Shown: positions 23,852-31,399 of the stretch, piece after piece
Position numbering within the stretch: position 1 is the stretch's first letter
Layout: every line of letters starts with the position of its first letter
NCBI GenBank assembly: GCA_964546835.1
Contig: CAZJKW010000006.1
Location: 1 to 35,854, forward strand
Direction: 5' to 3'
DNA: 35,854 nucleotides
Source: JAHCHL01 sp964546835
Lineage (GTDB): Bacteria > Armatimonadota > Fimbriimonadia > Fimbriimonadales > ATM1
Translations under genes and position numbers: made by a program
The notes under the pieces: model-generated
Told to the model about the DNA's origin: nothing
Database searches by the model: none
What the model saw: the letters and a program-made list of their open reading frames with translations, nothing else

Positions 23852-25187
23852 GTACGGGTGCTTTTTTTGTCGCTTTCACTTTGACTACTCTGCGACCATC
23901 AGTTTCTGCAACCATTAAGTCCCAACTTCCGGAATCAATTGATTCACCGAGCTCAGGTTGTCGCCCAAACAAACCGAAAACAAAACCGCCCAAAGTATCG
24001 AACTCTTCACTATCAAAATGTGAGCCAATTTCATCATTAACGTCGTCAATGTGCGTGCGTCCGTCAATGATCCACTCATTTTTTCCCGACGATTGAATGT
24101 CAGGTTCTTCTTCGTCATATTCATCCACAATCTCACCAACGATTTCTTCAACAACATCTTCAATCGTAACAAGCCCGCTTGTGCCGCCGTATTCGTCTTG
24201 TACAATCGCCATTTGAACACGCCCTCGTCGAAACTCTTCCAATAACTGGTGCATAAATTTACTTTCAGGAATAAAGTAAGGGGATCGCATAATGGAACGG
24301 ACATTAAGATTTTGAGAATCCAATAAGCCCTTTAGCAAGTCCTTCGCGTGAACAATTCCGACGATTCTGTCTATGGTTCCTTCATAAATTGGAATTCTGG
24401 AATGTCCGGATTCTTCGATCAAATTTGCGACTTCGCGCGGTGTTGCCTGAACATCAATTGCATCAATTTCGGTTCGAGGAGTCATAACTTCGCGTGCGAC
24501 CGTATCTGTGAACTCCATTATTGAGTGAATCATTTCTTTTTCATCTTCAATCAGTTCGCCTGATTCACCGCTTTCTTCAACAATTTCTCTCAGTTCCTCT
24601 TCAGTAATGATCGGAGGAGAAAACAGCGGTCGCAAGCCAAGCCGCTTTGTCAGCCACCCGCCAAGAAGGTTAATCAATAATACAAAAGGTGAAAAGAGAA
24701 ATCGCGTACATTTTAGAAATCGAAATAATCGTATACCCCACCGTTCGGGATTACTTTGTGCAATTGCTCTAAACAACAATTCAGCAAAAGTCACATTAAC
24801 CATAGCAACCGTCATTACAACAATCAAAATGGAGACAACAAGAGTTCCCATGCTCGGATCTTCATTTGAACTTATCAATTGTGCTAATTTCGGAGCAGTT
24901 AGAACTGACGCAGTAATGATTCCAAGTCGCGCAATCTGATTTCCTACGATACAAGCAGCAAAATAGGGTTCTTCATTTTCGTACAGGTCTTCCAGTTTCG
25001 ATGCGTTAGGATCGCCTGATTCTTTCAATAAGTCAATTCGGTTTTTTCTGAGACCTGATAATGCTGATTCGGCAGCATGAAAAATTGCATTCAATAAAAA
25101 TAACGAAACAATGCAAAGGATGGCAAGGATGACATTTGCCGATGAAGCACTCCAACCCAATGTTTCAGCAATCATTTTAGTTTCCAT
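23835..25187 (-). CDS. CNNM/CBS-domain membrane transporter (hemolysin C/CorC family)
   Basis: An N-terminal CNNM (DUF21) membrane domain occupies about residues 15-200. It includes the HAAESALSGLRKNRIDLL motif. A tandem CBS pair follows (about 220-335; EVMTPRTEIDAID, HSRIPIYEGTIDRIVGIVHAKDLL split here, EYGGTSGLVTIEDVVEEIVGEI) and a CorC_HlyC domain (about 355-440). Family members are implicated in magnesium or cobalt efflux; hemolysin naming is historical. The gene begins 2 bases after the kinase fusion. Neighbouring ybeY and CBS genes are often found together, as in the ybeY-ybeX pair of Proteobacteria. Confidence 0.93.
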   Translation of the reverse strand: METKMIAETLGWSASSANVILAILCIVSLFLLNAIFHAAESALSGLRKNRIDLLKESGDPNASKLEDLYENEEPYFAACIVGNQIARLGIITASVLTAPKLAQLISSNEDPSMGTLVVSILIVVMTVAMVNVTFAELLFRAIAQSNPERWGIRLFRFLKCTRFLFSPFVLLINLLGGWLTKRLGLRPLFSPPIITEEELREIVEESGESGELIEDEKEMIHSIMEFTDTVAREVMTPRTEIDAIDVQATPREVANLIEESGHSRIPIYEGTIDRIVGIVHAKDLLKGLLDSQNLNVRSIMRSPYFIPESKFMHQLLEEFRRGRVQMAIVQDEYGGTSGLVTIEDVVEEIVGEIVDEYDEEEPDIQSSGKNEWIIDGRTHIDDVNDEIGSHFDSEEFDTLGGFVFGLFGRQPELGESIDSGSWDLMVAETDGRRVVKVKATKKAPVHETNS

Positions 25188-25189
25188 AG

Positions 25190-25894
25190 TTAAACGGGTC
25201 CCAACCCAAACAAAACAAGCGCAAGCACACTCCCAAGCGTAGCTCCCAGTCCAAGCTCAAACAAAGAGTGAATTTTTGCTTCCCATCGGCTTTGTGCAAT
25301 CATAACCGCCAAAAAAATTGCAATGGAAGATGCCACAGCATTTTGTGTTAAAAAGATAACTGAAAAAGCAAGGAAAAATCCGAAGGCGGCATGCCCACTG
25401 ACCAGTCCACCTTTCAGGACCTGACCTCTTTTGCCGATTCCCTTTCCGATTACTACAAGAAAGAACAATACAAACAACCCTAAAACAAGCCTCGGAATCA
25501 ATGGAGTTTGCGTGTTAGGTGATGCCATTTGTAAACGGATTTCTTGCCAACGTCCGTCACCCAAAAACAGGAGTAATGCAACCACAAGCGCTGTAACCGT
25601 TGTTATCAAAACGGCGCCGGCCGCCATGTCTTTCGCAAATTTTGCTAGTGGATGATAAGTCGGTTTTGCTAAGTCTACGGTTGCTTCAATAGCCGAATTA
25701 AACATTTCTGCAACAACAACAAAACTAATCATAAACAAAAGTACGATCATTTCTCTTAATCGCAAATCCATAAACAGTCCCAACAAAATGGATCCCACAA
25801 CAGCGTACAAGTGAAATCGCATATGACGCTGAGTCTTAAACGCATAAACTACGCCGGAAATTGCAACCGAAAAAGGTCTCAAAAACTTATTCAT
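25190..25894 (-). CDS. Fused undecaprenol/diacylglycerol kinase and PAP2-like phosphatase domain
   Basis: Residues 1-115 are a DgkA-type lipid kinase with the full active-site pattern: Glu63, Asn66, Glu70 and Asp74 in AEMFNSAIEATVD, and AKFAKDMAAGAVL at 84-96. In Gram-positives and others this enzyme phosphorylates undecaprenol. Residues about 130-234 form a second set of membrane helices with PAP2-like motifs: Lys-rich loop near 151-161, VSGHAAFGF (Ser166, His168) and SRWEAKIHSLFE (Arg203, His209, Glu213 where PAP2 has Asp). Stand-alone DgkA is about 120 residues. A kinase and a phosphatase-like domain in one chain could set the lipid-phosphate balance; whether the second domain is active is unknown. 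It is directly adjacent to ybeY (stop and start touch). Confidence 0.88.
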   Translation of the reverse strand: MNKFLRPFSVAISGVVYAFKTQRHMRFHLYAVVGSILLGLFMDLRLREMIVLLFMISFVVVAEMFNSAIEATVDLAKPTYHPLAKFAKDMAAGAVLITTVTALVVALLLFLGDGRWQEIRLQMASPNTQTPLIPRLVLGLFVLFFLVVIGKGIGKRGQVLKGGLVSGHAAFGFFLAFSVIFLTQNAVASSIAIFLAVMIAQSRWEAKIHSLFELGLGATLGSVLALVLFGLGPV

Positions 25895-26359
25895 TTAAGC
25901 GTGTGGCTCCGATCTCCATGGAAGGTTCGGCTTGAAATTGCAAGCATTCATGATTGCAATCATCTTTTCATCCATGATTTTTTGTTCGTTTTCGGATTCA
26001 TCTGAGTATCCCAACAAATGAAGTCCACCATGAACTGCCAAGCAGGCTAATTCAATGTCTGCTGCGTGGCCATGGACGTCAGATTGAGATTCAGCAATTT
26101 CTTCACAAATCACGATATCACCAAGAATTCTGGGTGATGAAATTTCAGCAAATGCCATTGGCCAAGACAAAACATCAGTCGGCTCATTGATGTCTCGAAA
26201 TTGATGATTCAACTTTTGAATTGAATCTTTGTTTGTTATGCAAACGGAAATTTCGGATGGAGGTTGGTCTTCAGTTTCAAGCATCGCGATAAGTGCCCTC
26301 TTTAGTTTCGCTGTTGAAACCCGATTCATTTGATTGGTTATCAATATTTTGTGTTTCAT
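25895..26359 (-). CDS. ybeY: YbeY-like rRNA maturation endoribonuclease, altered zinc site
   Basis: YbeY is a metal-dependent RNase needed for 16S rRNA 3' processing and ribosome quality control. The INEPTDVLSWP motif (usually PTDVLSF) and the LGDIVIC strand are clear. The zinc motif HGxLHLxGYDH reads HGGLHLLGYSD: the first two His are present and the third is Asp120 (codon at 26002-26000), which can still bind metal. The start at 26359 gives the usual first strand MKHKILITNQ; ATG at 26374 is also possible. Either overlaps pgpH by 80-100 bases. The order pgpH-ybeY-dgkA is conserved in many phyla. Confidence 0.9.
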   Translation of the reverse strand: MKHKILITNQMNRVSTAKLKRALIAMLETEDQPPSEISVCITNKDSIQKLNHQFRDINEPTDVLSWPMAFAEISSPRILGDIVICEEIAESQSDVHGHAADIELACLAVHGGLHLLGYSDESENEQKIMDEKMIAIMNACNFKPNLPWRSEPHA

Positions 26360-27815
26360 CTTCGAATGATTCATTCACGCCGGGATATTCAATTCTCTCA
26401 TGCCTTAACGCACTAAGTGAAGAAACAAAGGCATCGACAATAGTTTGTAAATCTCTAAAATTCAGTTCGCTATCATCCAATTGTCCGTCGTCTCGAACAT
26501 CCTGAACGATTTCCCAAACAAAAGTTCTCAATCGACCGGGCGATACATTTGACAACGTTCGAGTTGCAGCTTCCACCCGGTCTGCAAGCATCAAAATAGC
26601 CGTTTCTCGACTTCTCGGTCTTGGTCCAGCATATCTGAAATGCTGTTCCAATATCGGATCATTTTCTTGAGTATCGCGCGTCCACAAATGATAAAAATAA
26701 GAAATTAAACTGTTTCCGTGATGTTCTGCAATTGCGTCTTTTATTGGCGGAGGAAGTTTATGTTCCTCTGCCATTGTAAGTCCATCCTTGACATGGGCAG
26801 AAATGATTTTTGCGCTCAATGCCGGTGTAATTTTATCGTGCGGATTTTCTGCCAACTTGTTTTCGATAAAATATTCAGGGCGCTTCATTTTTCCTATGTC
26901 ATGGTAATAAGCCATCGTTCGGCAAAGCAGTGCATTTGCATCAATTGCTGCAGCGGCCCTTTCAGCCAAATTGCCTACCATAACGCTATGTGCATAGGTG
27001 CCCGGCGCACGAATGACCAAGTCTCGCAATATCGGATGATCGGGAGAACACAGTTCCAAAAGGGTCCAGTCAGATACAACTCCAAACGCCTTTTCAAATG
27101 CCGCAATTGCGAGCCAAAAAATCGCGGTCGCGAAAATTCCACCAGCAACGGCCCAGGAAGAAGAAAGCAATGCTTGTCGCCACTCCATGCCCGCAAGTGC
27201 TGATAAAGCCAACGTGACAAATGCAAATGCAAGTGTCGTCACATACGTCGCCCGCAATAAATCATTTCGGTGTCTCATCGGATTAACCGCATGGGCGCCA
27301 ATTGCGGCTGTCAACCAAGCACCTGCAATCAAAGTTGAATTGGTGACACCGACAGTCATGGAGCCAACAGCTGCAAATGTCACCGCGTTGATTCCTTTTG
27401 CGGGCCCCAACAATCCACTTGCAAGCATTCCAAGTGCCACAAGAGGAGCCGCAATCAACGGCGCAATTTCGGGTCGCGCAATTTCACCTTTAAAAACATA
27501 GTTGGCCATTTGCATTCCTGCAATCGCCAAAAAAATCGTAATCCAAGTAATCCGGTCGGCAACAACACGATTAACTCCCTTAACCGGATAGTAACGAGTG
27601 TGATAAGAGGAAAGACCCATTCCAATCAGGCAAACAACATAAACACCAATCATCTCGCCCAGGCGGAAAGGCCATGCCCTATGGGCTAGTAATGCCAATG
27701 TCAAACCAGCTGCTCCAAAGCAATACATAAGCGCAAGGGAAACATGCTTGGGTAACCGCTGTCTAATGCGGGATGCTTCGGAAAGGGCTCTTAGGGGGAA
27801 CCGTTGAGTACTCAT
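26277..27815 (-). CDS. PgpH-like multi-pass HD phosphohydrolase (7TMR-HD family)
   Basis: Residues about 25-255 hold seven or eight transmembrane helices. They are followed by a cytoplasmic HD domain (about 260-470) with HSVMVGNLAERAA, the YYHDIGK metal site, AEHHGNSLISYFY and MLADRVEAATR. In Firmicutes PgpH hydrolyses cyclic di-AMP. Unlike PgpH (~710 residues), this protein of 512 residues lacks the large N-terminal extracellular 7TMR-HDED domain, so ligand sensing may be absent. The C-terminal 40 residues are acidic and probably disordered, and they overlap the ybeY start. The ATG lies 5 bases after a hairpin that contains its Shine-Dalgarno-like GAGGG. Cyclic di-AMP as substrate is inferred from the family. 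Confidence 0.9.
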   Translation of the reverse strand: MSTQRFPLRALSEASRIRQRLPKHVSLALMYCFGAAGLTLALLAHRAWPFRLGEMIGVYVVCLIGMGLSSYHTRYYPVKGVNRVVADRITWITIFLAIAGMQMANYVFKGEIARPEIAPLIAAPLVALGMLASGLLGPAKGINAVTFAAVGSMTVGVTNSTLIAGAWLTAAIGAHAVNPMRHRNDLLRATYVTTLAFAFVTLALSALAGMEWRQALLSSSWAVAGGIFATAIFWLAIAAFEKAFGVVSDWTLLELCSPDHPILRDLVIRAPGTYAHSVMVGNLAERAAAAIDANALLCRTMAYYHDIGKMKRPEYFIENKLAENPHDKITPALSAKIISAHVKDGLTMAEEHKLPPPIKDAIAEHHGNSLISYFYHLWTRDTQENDPILEQHFRYAGPRPRSRETAILMLADRVEAATRTLSNVSPGRLRTFVWEIVQDVRDDGQLDDSELNFRDLQTIVDAFVSSLSALRHERIEYPGVNESFEDETQNIDNQSNESGFNSETKEGTYRDA

Positions 27816-27820
27816 GGATT

Positions 27821-27843
27821 GCCCTCGAATTAAGGACGAGGGC
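27821..27843 (-). promoter_or_regulatory. Hairpin covering the ribosome-binding site of the PgpH-like gene
   Basis: GCCCTCG (minus 27843-27837) and CGAGGGC (27827-27821) pair perfectly around a 9-base loop. The GAGGG inside the 3' arm is the only Shine-Dalgarno candidate for the ATG at 27815. The stem would hide it. A second stem, GCGCGT/ACGCGC at 27852-27869, precedes it after the rpsU stop. Confidence 0.5.
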
Positions 27844-27879
27844 GGTCCGTTGCGCGTTTCGGCACGCGCGGGGCCAAAT

Positions 27880-28050
27880 TTAGCGTCGGGTTTTCGTGCG
27901 GCGCTTCATTCTTCGCCGCTTGTCGCTCGGCTTTTCGTAGTGCATATGCTCCTTAAGTTGACGAAGAACACCGCTTTGCTGAAGTCGGGTGTTGAATCGC
28001 TTCAATGCACTGTCAATACTTTCGTTAGATAGAACCGTTATTTCAACCAA
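27880..28050 (-). CDS. rpsU: 30S ribosomal protein S21
   Basis: This is a 56-residue basic protein with TTG start: MVEITVLSNESIDSALKRF, then RLQQSGVLRQLKEHMHYEKPS and an Arg/Lys-rich tail ending RRTKTRR. It matches bS21, which helps 30S subunits engage mRNA starts. GGGAGG lies 9 bases before the TTG; the nearby ATG is out of frame. It heads the leftward gene train. A TATAAT at 28087-28082 gives a leader of about 25 nt. Downstream, GC-rich stems separate it from the PgpH-like gene 65 bases away. Proximity to YbeY, another factor in 30S maturation, fits. Confidence 0.95.
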   Translation of the reverse strand: MVEITVLSNESIDSALKRFNTRLQQSGVLRQLKEHMHYEKPSDKRRRMKRRTKTRR

Positions 28051-28081
28051 TTCTCATTTCCTCCCAATCGGGCGAGATTGC

Positions 28082-28087
28082 ATTATA
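28082..28087 (-). promoter_or_regulatory. -10 box for rpsU
   Basis: A perfect TATAAT on the minus strand about 31 bases upstream of the TTG start. The -35 region is weak (ATCGTT at 17-base spacing). It may drive the whole leftward train. Confidence 0.6.
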
Positions 28088-28153
28088 CCTATTCGGTAAG
28101 TTCAACGATTCTCCAAAGGTACACTCAGACCCAAGTTCAATCAGGAGCAAAAA

Positions 28154-28393
28154 ATGACCCGAATCGAGTTGCATTTATCCGCCCAAAAGGAACAAGTCGG
28201 CGAACCTTGGATCTGGCGCCTTAGCCGCGATTTCAACGTTAAAGTGAACATCGAAAAGGCCACCATTGACCAAGATTTCGGTTGGATGCAAATCAGTTTG
28301 GAAGGCCCAATTGAAGAGGTCCAGCGCGCAACCGCTTGGCTCCATACAACGGGAATGCACGTTGATCCTCTGCAACGATCAGTCGGCGCGTAA
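28154..28393 (+). CDS. NIL-domain protein
   Basis: The 79-residue protein is essentially one NIL domain, a ferredoxin-like fold known at the C-terminus of MetN methionine ABC ATPases and in some ferredoxins. Visible features are the initial strand 'TRIELHLSAQ', the 'PWIWRLSRDFNVKVNIEKATID' segment (abridged) and the 'GWMQISLEGPIEEVQRATAWL' helix region (abridged). AGGAG lies 6 bases before the ATG. Its stop overlaps the esterase start (TAATG). Downstream lies a trans-sulfuration enzyme, so a role sensing or handling sulfur amino acids is plausible but inferred. Confidence 0.85.
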   Translation: MTRIELHLSAQKEQVGEPWIWRLSRDFNVKVNIEKATIDQDFGWMQISLEGPIEEVQRATAWLHTTGMHVDPLQRSVGA

Positions 28394-29286
28394 TGCTCGC
28401 TCCCTATGTACCGGAAGACTTCGACAAGTTTTGGTTAACGGCGGTAGAAGAAGCTACGTCGTCTAAATTAGACTTTCATCGTGACAGGACGCACGTTTAC
28501 GATTTCAATGGATTTGCCGTTGAGACGTTCACCTTTCGAAGCGTTTCCGGTTCCATTTTAAGCGGTTGGATTGCCATTCCCGATTCAGCACCCAAAAAAG
28601 CGCCCTGCTTTTTGTGGCTGCCACCTTACGGCAAAGAATCAACCCTGCCAAACGAATACAGCACACGGGAAGGCATGGTCAGCATGTCTTTTAACTTTCA
28701 TGGCAACGCGGCGTTTCATCAAGAAGATTATCAGCCCCTCAACGGATACTTTGCAGAAGGGGTAGAAGATCCGGCGACTTGGATTTTTAGAAGAATGCTT
28801 CAAGATTGTCTGCTTGCTGTTCGCGCCTTACGCAGCCAACTGGACGTTGATGAAGACAAGTGCGCTGTAGCCGGACTCAGCCAGGGTGGCGGTATGGCCA
28901 TTTGGACGGGTGCTCACGCAAACGGTATTCGAGCGGTAGTTGCTGATTTGCCTTTTTTGTCTTGCATGCCTTATGTTTTTGGACGCAATGTTTATCGCTA
29001 TCCCTTAAAAGAAATCACCGACTACGCAAACACAATCCCGCTTGGAATGGAACGAGTCAGTTATACGATGTCTTACTTTGATACAGTCAACCAAGCCACA
29101 CGATGCAAAGTGCCGACCTTAATCAGTTACGGACTCAAAGACCCCGCCTGCAGACCAGACACAATTACGGCGGTTTACAATGCACTGGCAGGGCCAAAGA
29201 GGTTGATTGAATATCCGGGCGGACATGACTGGGACACCGGAATGATTCATACGAATCGAAATTTTCTAATGGAACAAATGTCATGA
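28393..29286 (+). CDS. Acetylxylan esterase / cephalosporin-C deacetylase-like hydrolase
   Basis: This alpha/beta hydrolase of the AXE1 family (CE7) removes acetyl groups from xylo-oligosaccharides or similar acetyl esters. The 297 residues show nucleophile Ser163 in GLSQGGG, Asp250 in SYGLKDPACRP (usual GLxDxxCPP) and His278 in PGGHDW. The family arm VPEDFDKFW at residues 6-14 is intact. No signal peptide, so it is cytoplasmic. The gene overlaps its neighbours by TAATG and ATGA and lies between a NIL protein and a trans-sulfuration enzyme. That is an odd setting for a sugar esterase, so its substrate may instead be an acetylated metabolite. Confidence 0.88.
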   Translation: MLAPYVPEDFDKFWLTAVEEATSSKLDFHRDRTHVYDFNGFAVETFTFRSVSGSILSGWIAIPDSAPKKAPCFLWLPPYGKESTLPNEYSTREGMVSMSFNFHGNAAFHQEDYQPLNGYFAEGVEDPATWIFRRMLQDCLLAVRALRSQLDVDEDKCAVAGLSQGGGMAIWTGAHANGIRAVVADLPFLSCMPYVFGRNVYRYPLKEITDYANTIPLGMERVSYTMSYFDTVNQATRCKVPTLISYGLKDPACRPDTITAVYNALAGPKRLIEYPGGHDWDTGMIHTNRNFLMEQMS

Positions 29287-30425
29287 ATGAACACTGGAAC
29301 GACGAAACGATTTGCCAACACTTAGCAGAAGATTATCGCTATGAAGGAGCAGTTGTTGCTCCGATTTTTCAAAACTCACTTTTCGTTCGTTTAGACGCAG
29401 AAGAGTTTCATACCCGACAAGACAATCATGAGTTATTCGATTACACAAGAGTCTCAAATCCAACCACGGACATAGCAGAAAGAAAAATCGCTGCTCTTGA
29501 AAAAACAGACAAATGCCGTTTGTTTTCAAGCGGTATGGCAGCAATCACTGCTGCGATCATGAGTTGCACAAAATCGGGCGACCATATTGTCTGTACTACA
29601 TTTGCGTATGGCCCAACAAAACAGTACTTAACGGATTATTTACCTAAATTCGGAATTGAGACGTCATTCGTTGACGGTTCAAAAATTCAGAACATCCAAG
29701 ACGCTATTCTTCCAAACACAAGCCTTATTTTTCTCGAATCTCCCGGCACTTTTTATTTTCAAATTCAAGACATTGAATCCATCGCAAAACTTGCAAAATC
29801 AAACAATATTTCTACGATAATTGATAATAGCAATGCAACACCGGTATTTCAAAATCCACATATGTTTGGAATAGACCTTATCACCCATACGGTCACAAAA
29901 TATTTAGGAGGACATAGCGATATCGTCGCAGGCGCCGTCTGCGGTTCGAATGAAAGGATGCAAAAACTGATTCATAACGAAGGTGTCCTGCTGGGTGCAA
30001 ACCTGGATCCGTTTGCCGCGTGGCTCTTAACTCGCTCACTTCGAACTTTGCATGTGAGAATGCATCAACACCAAAAAAATGCCATAAGCGTTGCTAATTT
30101 TCTTGAAAACCATGACAAAGTAGAAAGAGTTTGGTATCCGGGATTAAGTTCGCATCCGGGGCAAGAATTAATTAAAAAACAGATGACCGGCACAAATGGA
30201 TTATTATCTTTTGAACCAAAAACACAATCCAAAGAATTCGCGTTCCGTTTTTGCACAAACTTAAAATTGTTCCAAATGGGACCCAGTTGGGGAGGACACG
30301 AAAGTCTTGCAATTCCACTCTTTGACCCCGAAAGAAATAAATGGTTTTTCAGACTCTCTATTGGACTCGAAAATGTCGAAGATTTGATTCATGAACTTGA
30401 CCGTGAACTCAATTTAACTACATGA
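29283..30425 (+). CDS. Trans-sulfuration family PLP enzyme (cystathionine synthase/lyase-like)
   Basis: This Cys/Met metabolism PLP-dependent enzyme has 380 residues. Lys206 in THTVTKYLGGHSD holds the cofactor and Asp181 in IIDNSNATP contacts its ring nitrogen. Tyr and Arg in YTRVSNPT (54-61) reach across the dimer, and FSSGMAAI at 81-88 binds the phosphate. The family includes cystathionine gamma-synthase, beta- and gamma-lyases, and methionine gamma-lyase, which cannot be separated reliably by eye. The gene is coupled to the esterase upstream and to CapA downstream by ATGA overlaps. Confidence 0.93.
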   Translation: MNEHWNDETICQHLAEDYRYEGAVVAPIFQNSLFVRLDAEEFHTRQDNHELFDYTRVSNPTTDIAERKIAALEKTDKCRLFSSGMAAITAAIMSCTKSGDHIVCTTFAYGPTKQYLTDYLPKFGIETSFVDGSKIQNIQDAILPNTSLIFLESPGTFYFQIQDIESIAKLAKSNNISTIIDNSNATPVFQNPHMFGIDLITHTVTKYLGGHSDIVAGAVCGSNERMQKLIHNEGVLLGANLDPFAAWLLTRSLRTLHVRMHQHQKNAISVANFLENHDKVERVWYPGLSSHPGQELIKKQMTGTNGLLSFEPKTQSKEFAFRFCTNLKLFQMGPSWGGHESLAIPLFDPERNKWFFRLSIGLENVEDLIHELDRELNLTT

Positions 30426-31399
30426 TTTTGGCGTCTCTCTTCTTAATTGCACCCGTAACTTGGACATTGGTTGCCGGAGGAGACATCATGTTAAATGGAG
30501 TCTCTCCTAATACAAAGCCGTTCGATGCCATAAAAACAATAACATCTTCGGCAGATTTTTCCATTGCGAATCTCGAAATACCACTTACAAATTCAACAAC
30601 TCCTACCAAACGAAAAACCGCAGCAGAAGTTGCAGCAAAAACCCAATACATATTAAAAGCCGATGTAAACCATTGGCAAAATATTCGTGACTCAGGATTT
30701 CTCGCATTTGGACTTGCAAACAACCACGCAATGGATTACGGACCATCAGGCCTTCAACAAACCATCAATCTCTTGAACAAAGCCAAAGTGGCAATTGCAG
30801 GAGCGGGAATGTCGGAAGAAGAATCTTACAAGCCGCTGACATTTGTTGGAAAAATTAAGATTGGTGTCCTTCCATTTCTTGCGTTCCAAACTCCAAAAGC
30901 ATTATTTAAGTGCTGGCCATCCGAAAACGGACCGGGTGTCGCCGTATGCAAAAACGAAATCGGTTGGATGAAAGCAAGAGTCGAGCAAGCAAGAAAAAGC
31001 GGCTCAACTTTTGTGATTGCGTTTCTTCATTGGGGCGAAGAAAAAAAACAACTCCCCAACATTTATCAAGTCTCGCTTGGAAGAAAATGGATTGATGCGG
31101 GCGCTGACATGGTTCTTGGCATGCATCCCCACGTCCTACAAGGAGCAGAGCTGTATCGGTCAAAACCAGTTTTTTATTCTCTGGGTGATTTGGTACAACC
31201 AAAATCAAAGGGAGTTGCTTTGATTCGTTTAACCCTTACAAACAAAGTCCTCAAAAAAGTCGAAGTTATGCCATTCAAAAATAACGCCGGTAAGTTAGTT
31301 AAGCAAACCTGGAATACTTCATTTGACAAATTATCTACACTTATCCAAAAGAATTACCCCAACAAAAACAGCAAACTAATCAAGCAAGGTAACCTTTGA
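30422..31399 (+). CDS. CapA family metallophosphatase-like protein
   Basis: CapA/PgsA proteins share a calcineurin-like metallophosphatase fold and are known from poly-gamma-glutamate capsule synthesis. The 325 residues contain the expected metal motifs: GGDIMLNG near 20, ANLEIPLT near 49, ANNHAMDYG near 100, FLHWGEE near 199, and MHPHVLQGAE near 237. The first 17 residues are hydrophobic and may be a signal sequence. No PgsB or PgsC genes are nearby, so capsule synthesis is not supported and the role is unknown. ATGA overlap with the PLP enzyme and TTGA overlap with the M29 gene. Confidence 0.9.
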   Translation: MILASLFLIAPVTWTLVAGGDIMLNGVSPNTKPFDAIKTITSSADFSIANLEIPLTNSTTPTKRKTAAEVAAKTQYILKADVNHWQNIRDSGFLAFGLANNHAMDYGPSGLQQTINLLNKAKVAIAGAGMSEEESYKPLTFVGKIKIGVLPFLAFQTPKALFKCWPSENGPGVAVCKNEIGWMKARVEQARKSGSTFVIAFLHWGEEKKQLPNIYQVSLGRKWIDAGADMVLGMHPHVLQGAELYRSKPVFYSLGDLVQPKSKGVALIRLTLTNKVLKKVEVMPFKNNAGKLVKQTWNTSFDKLSTLIQKNYPNKNSKLIKQGNL

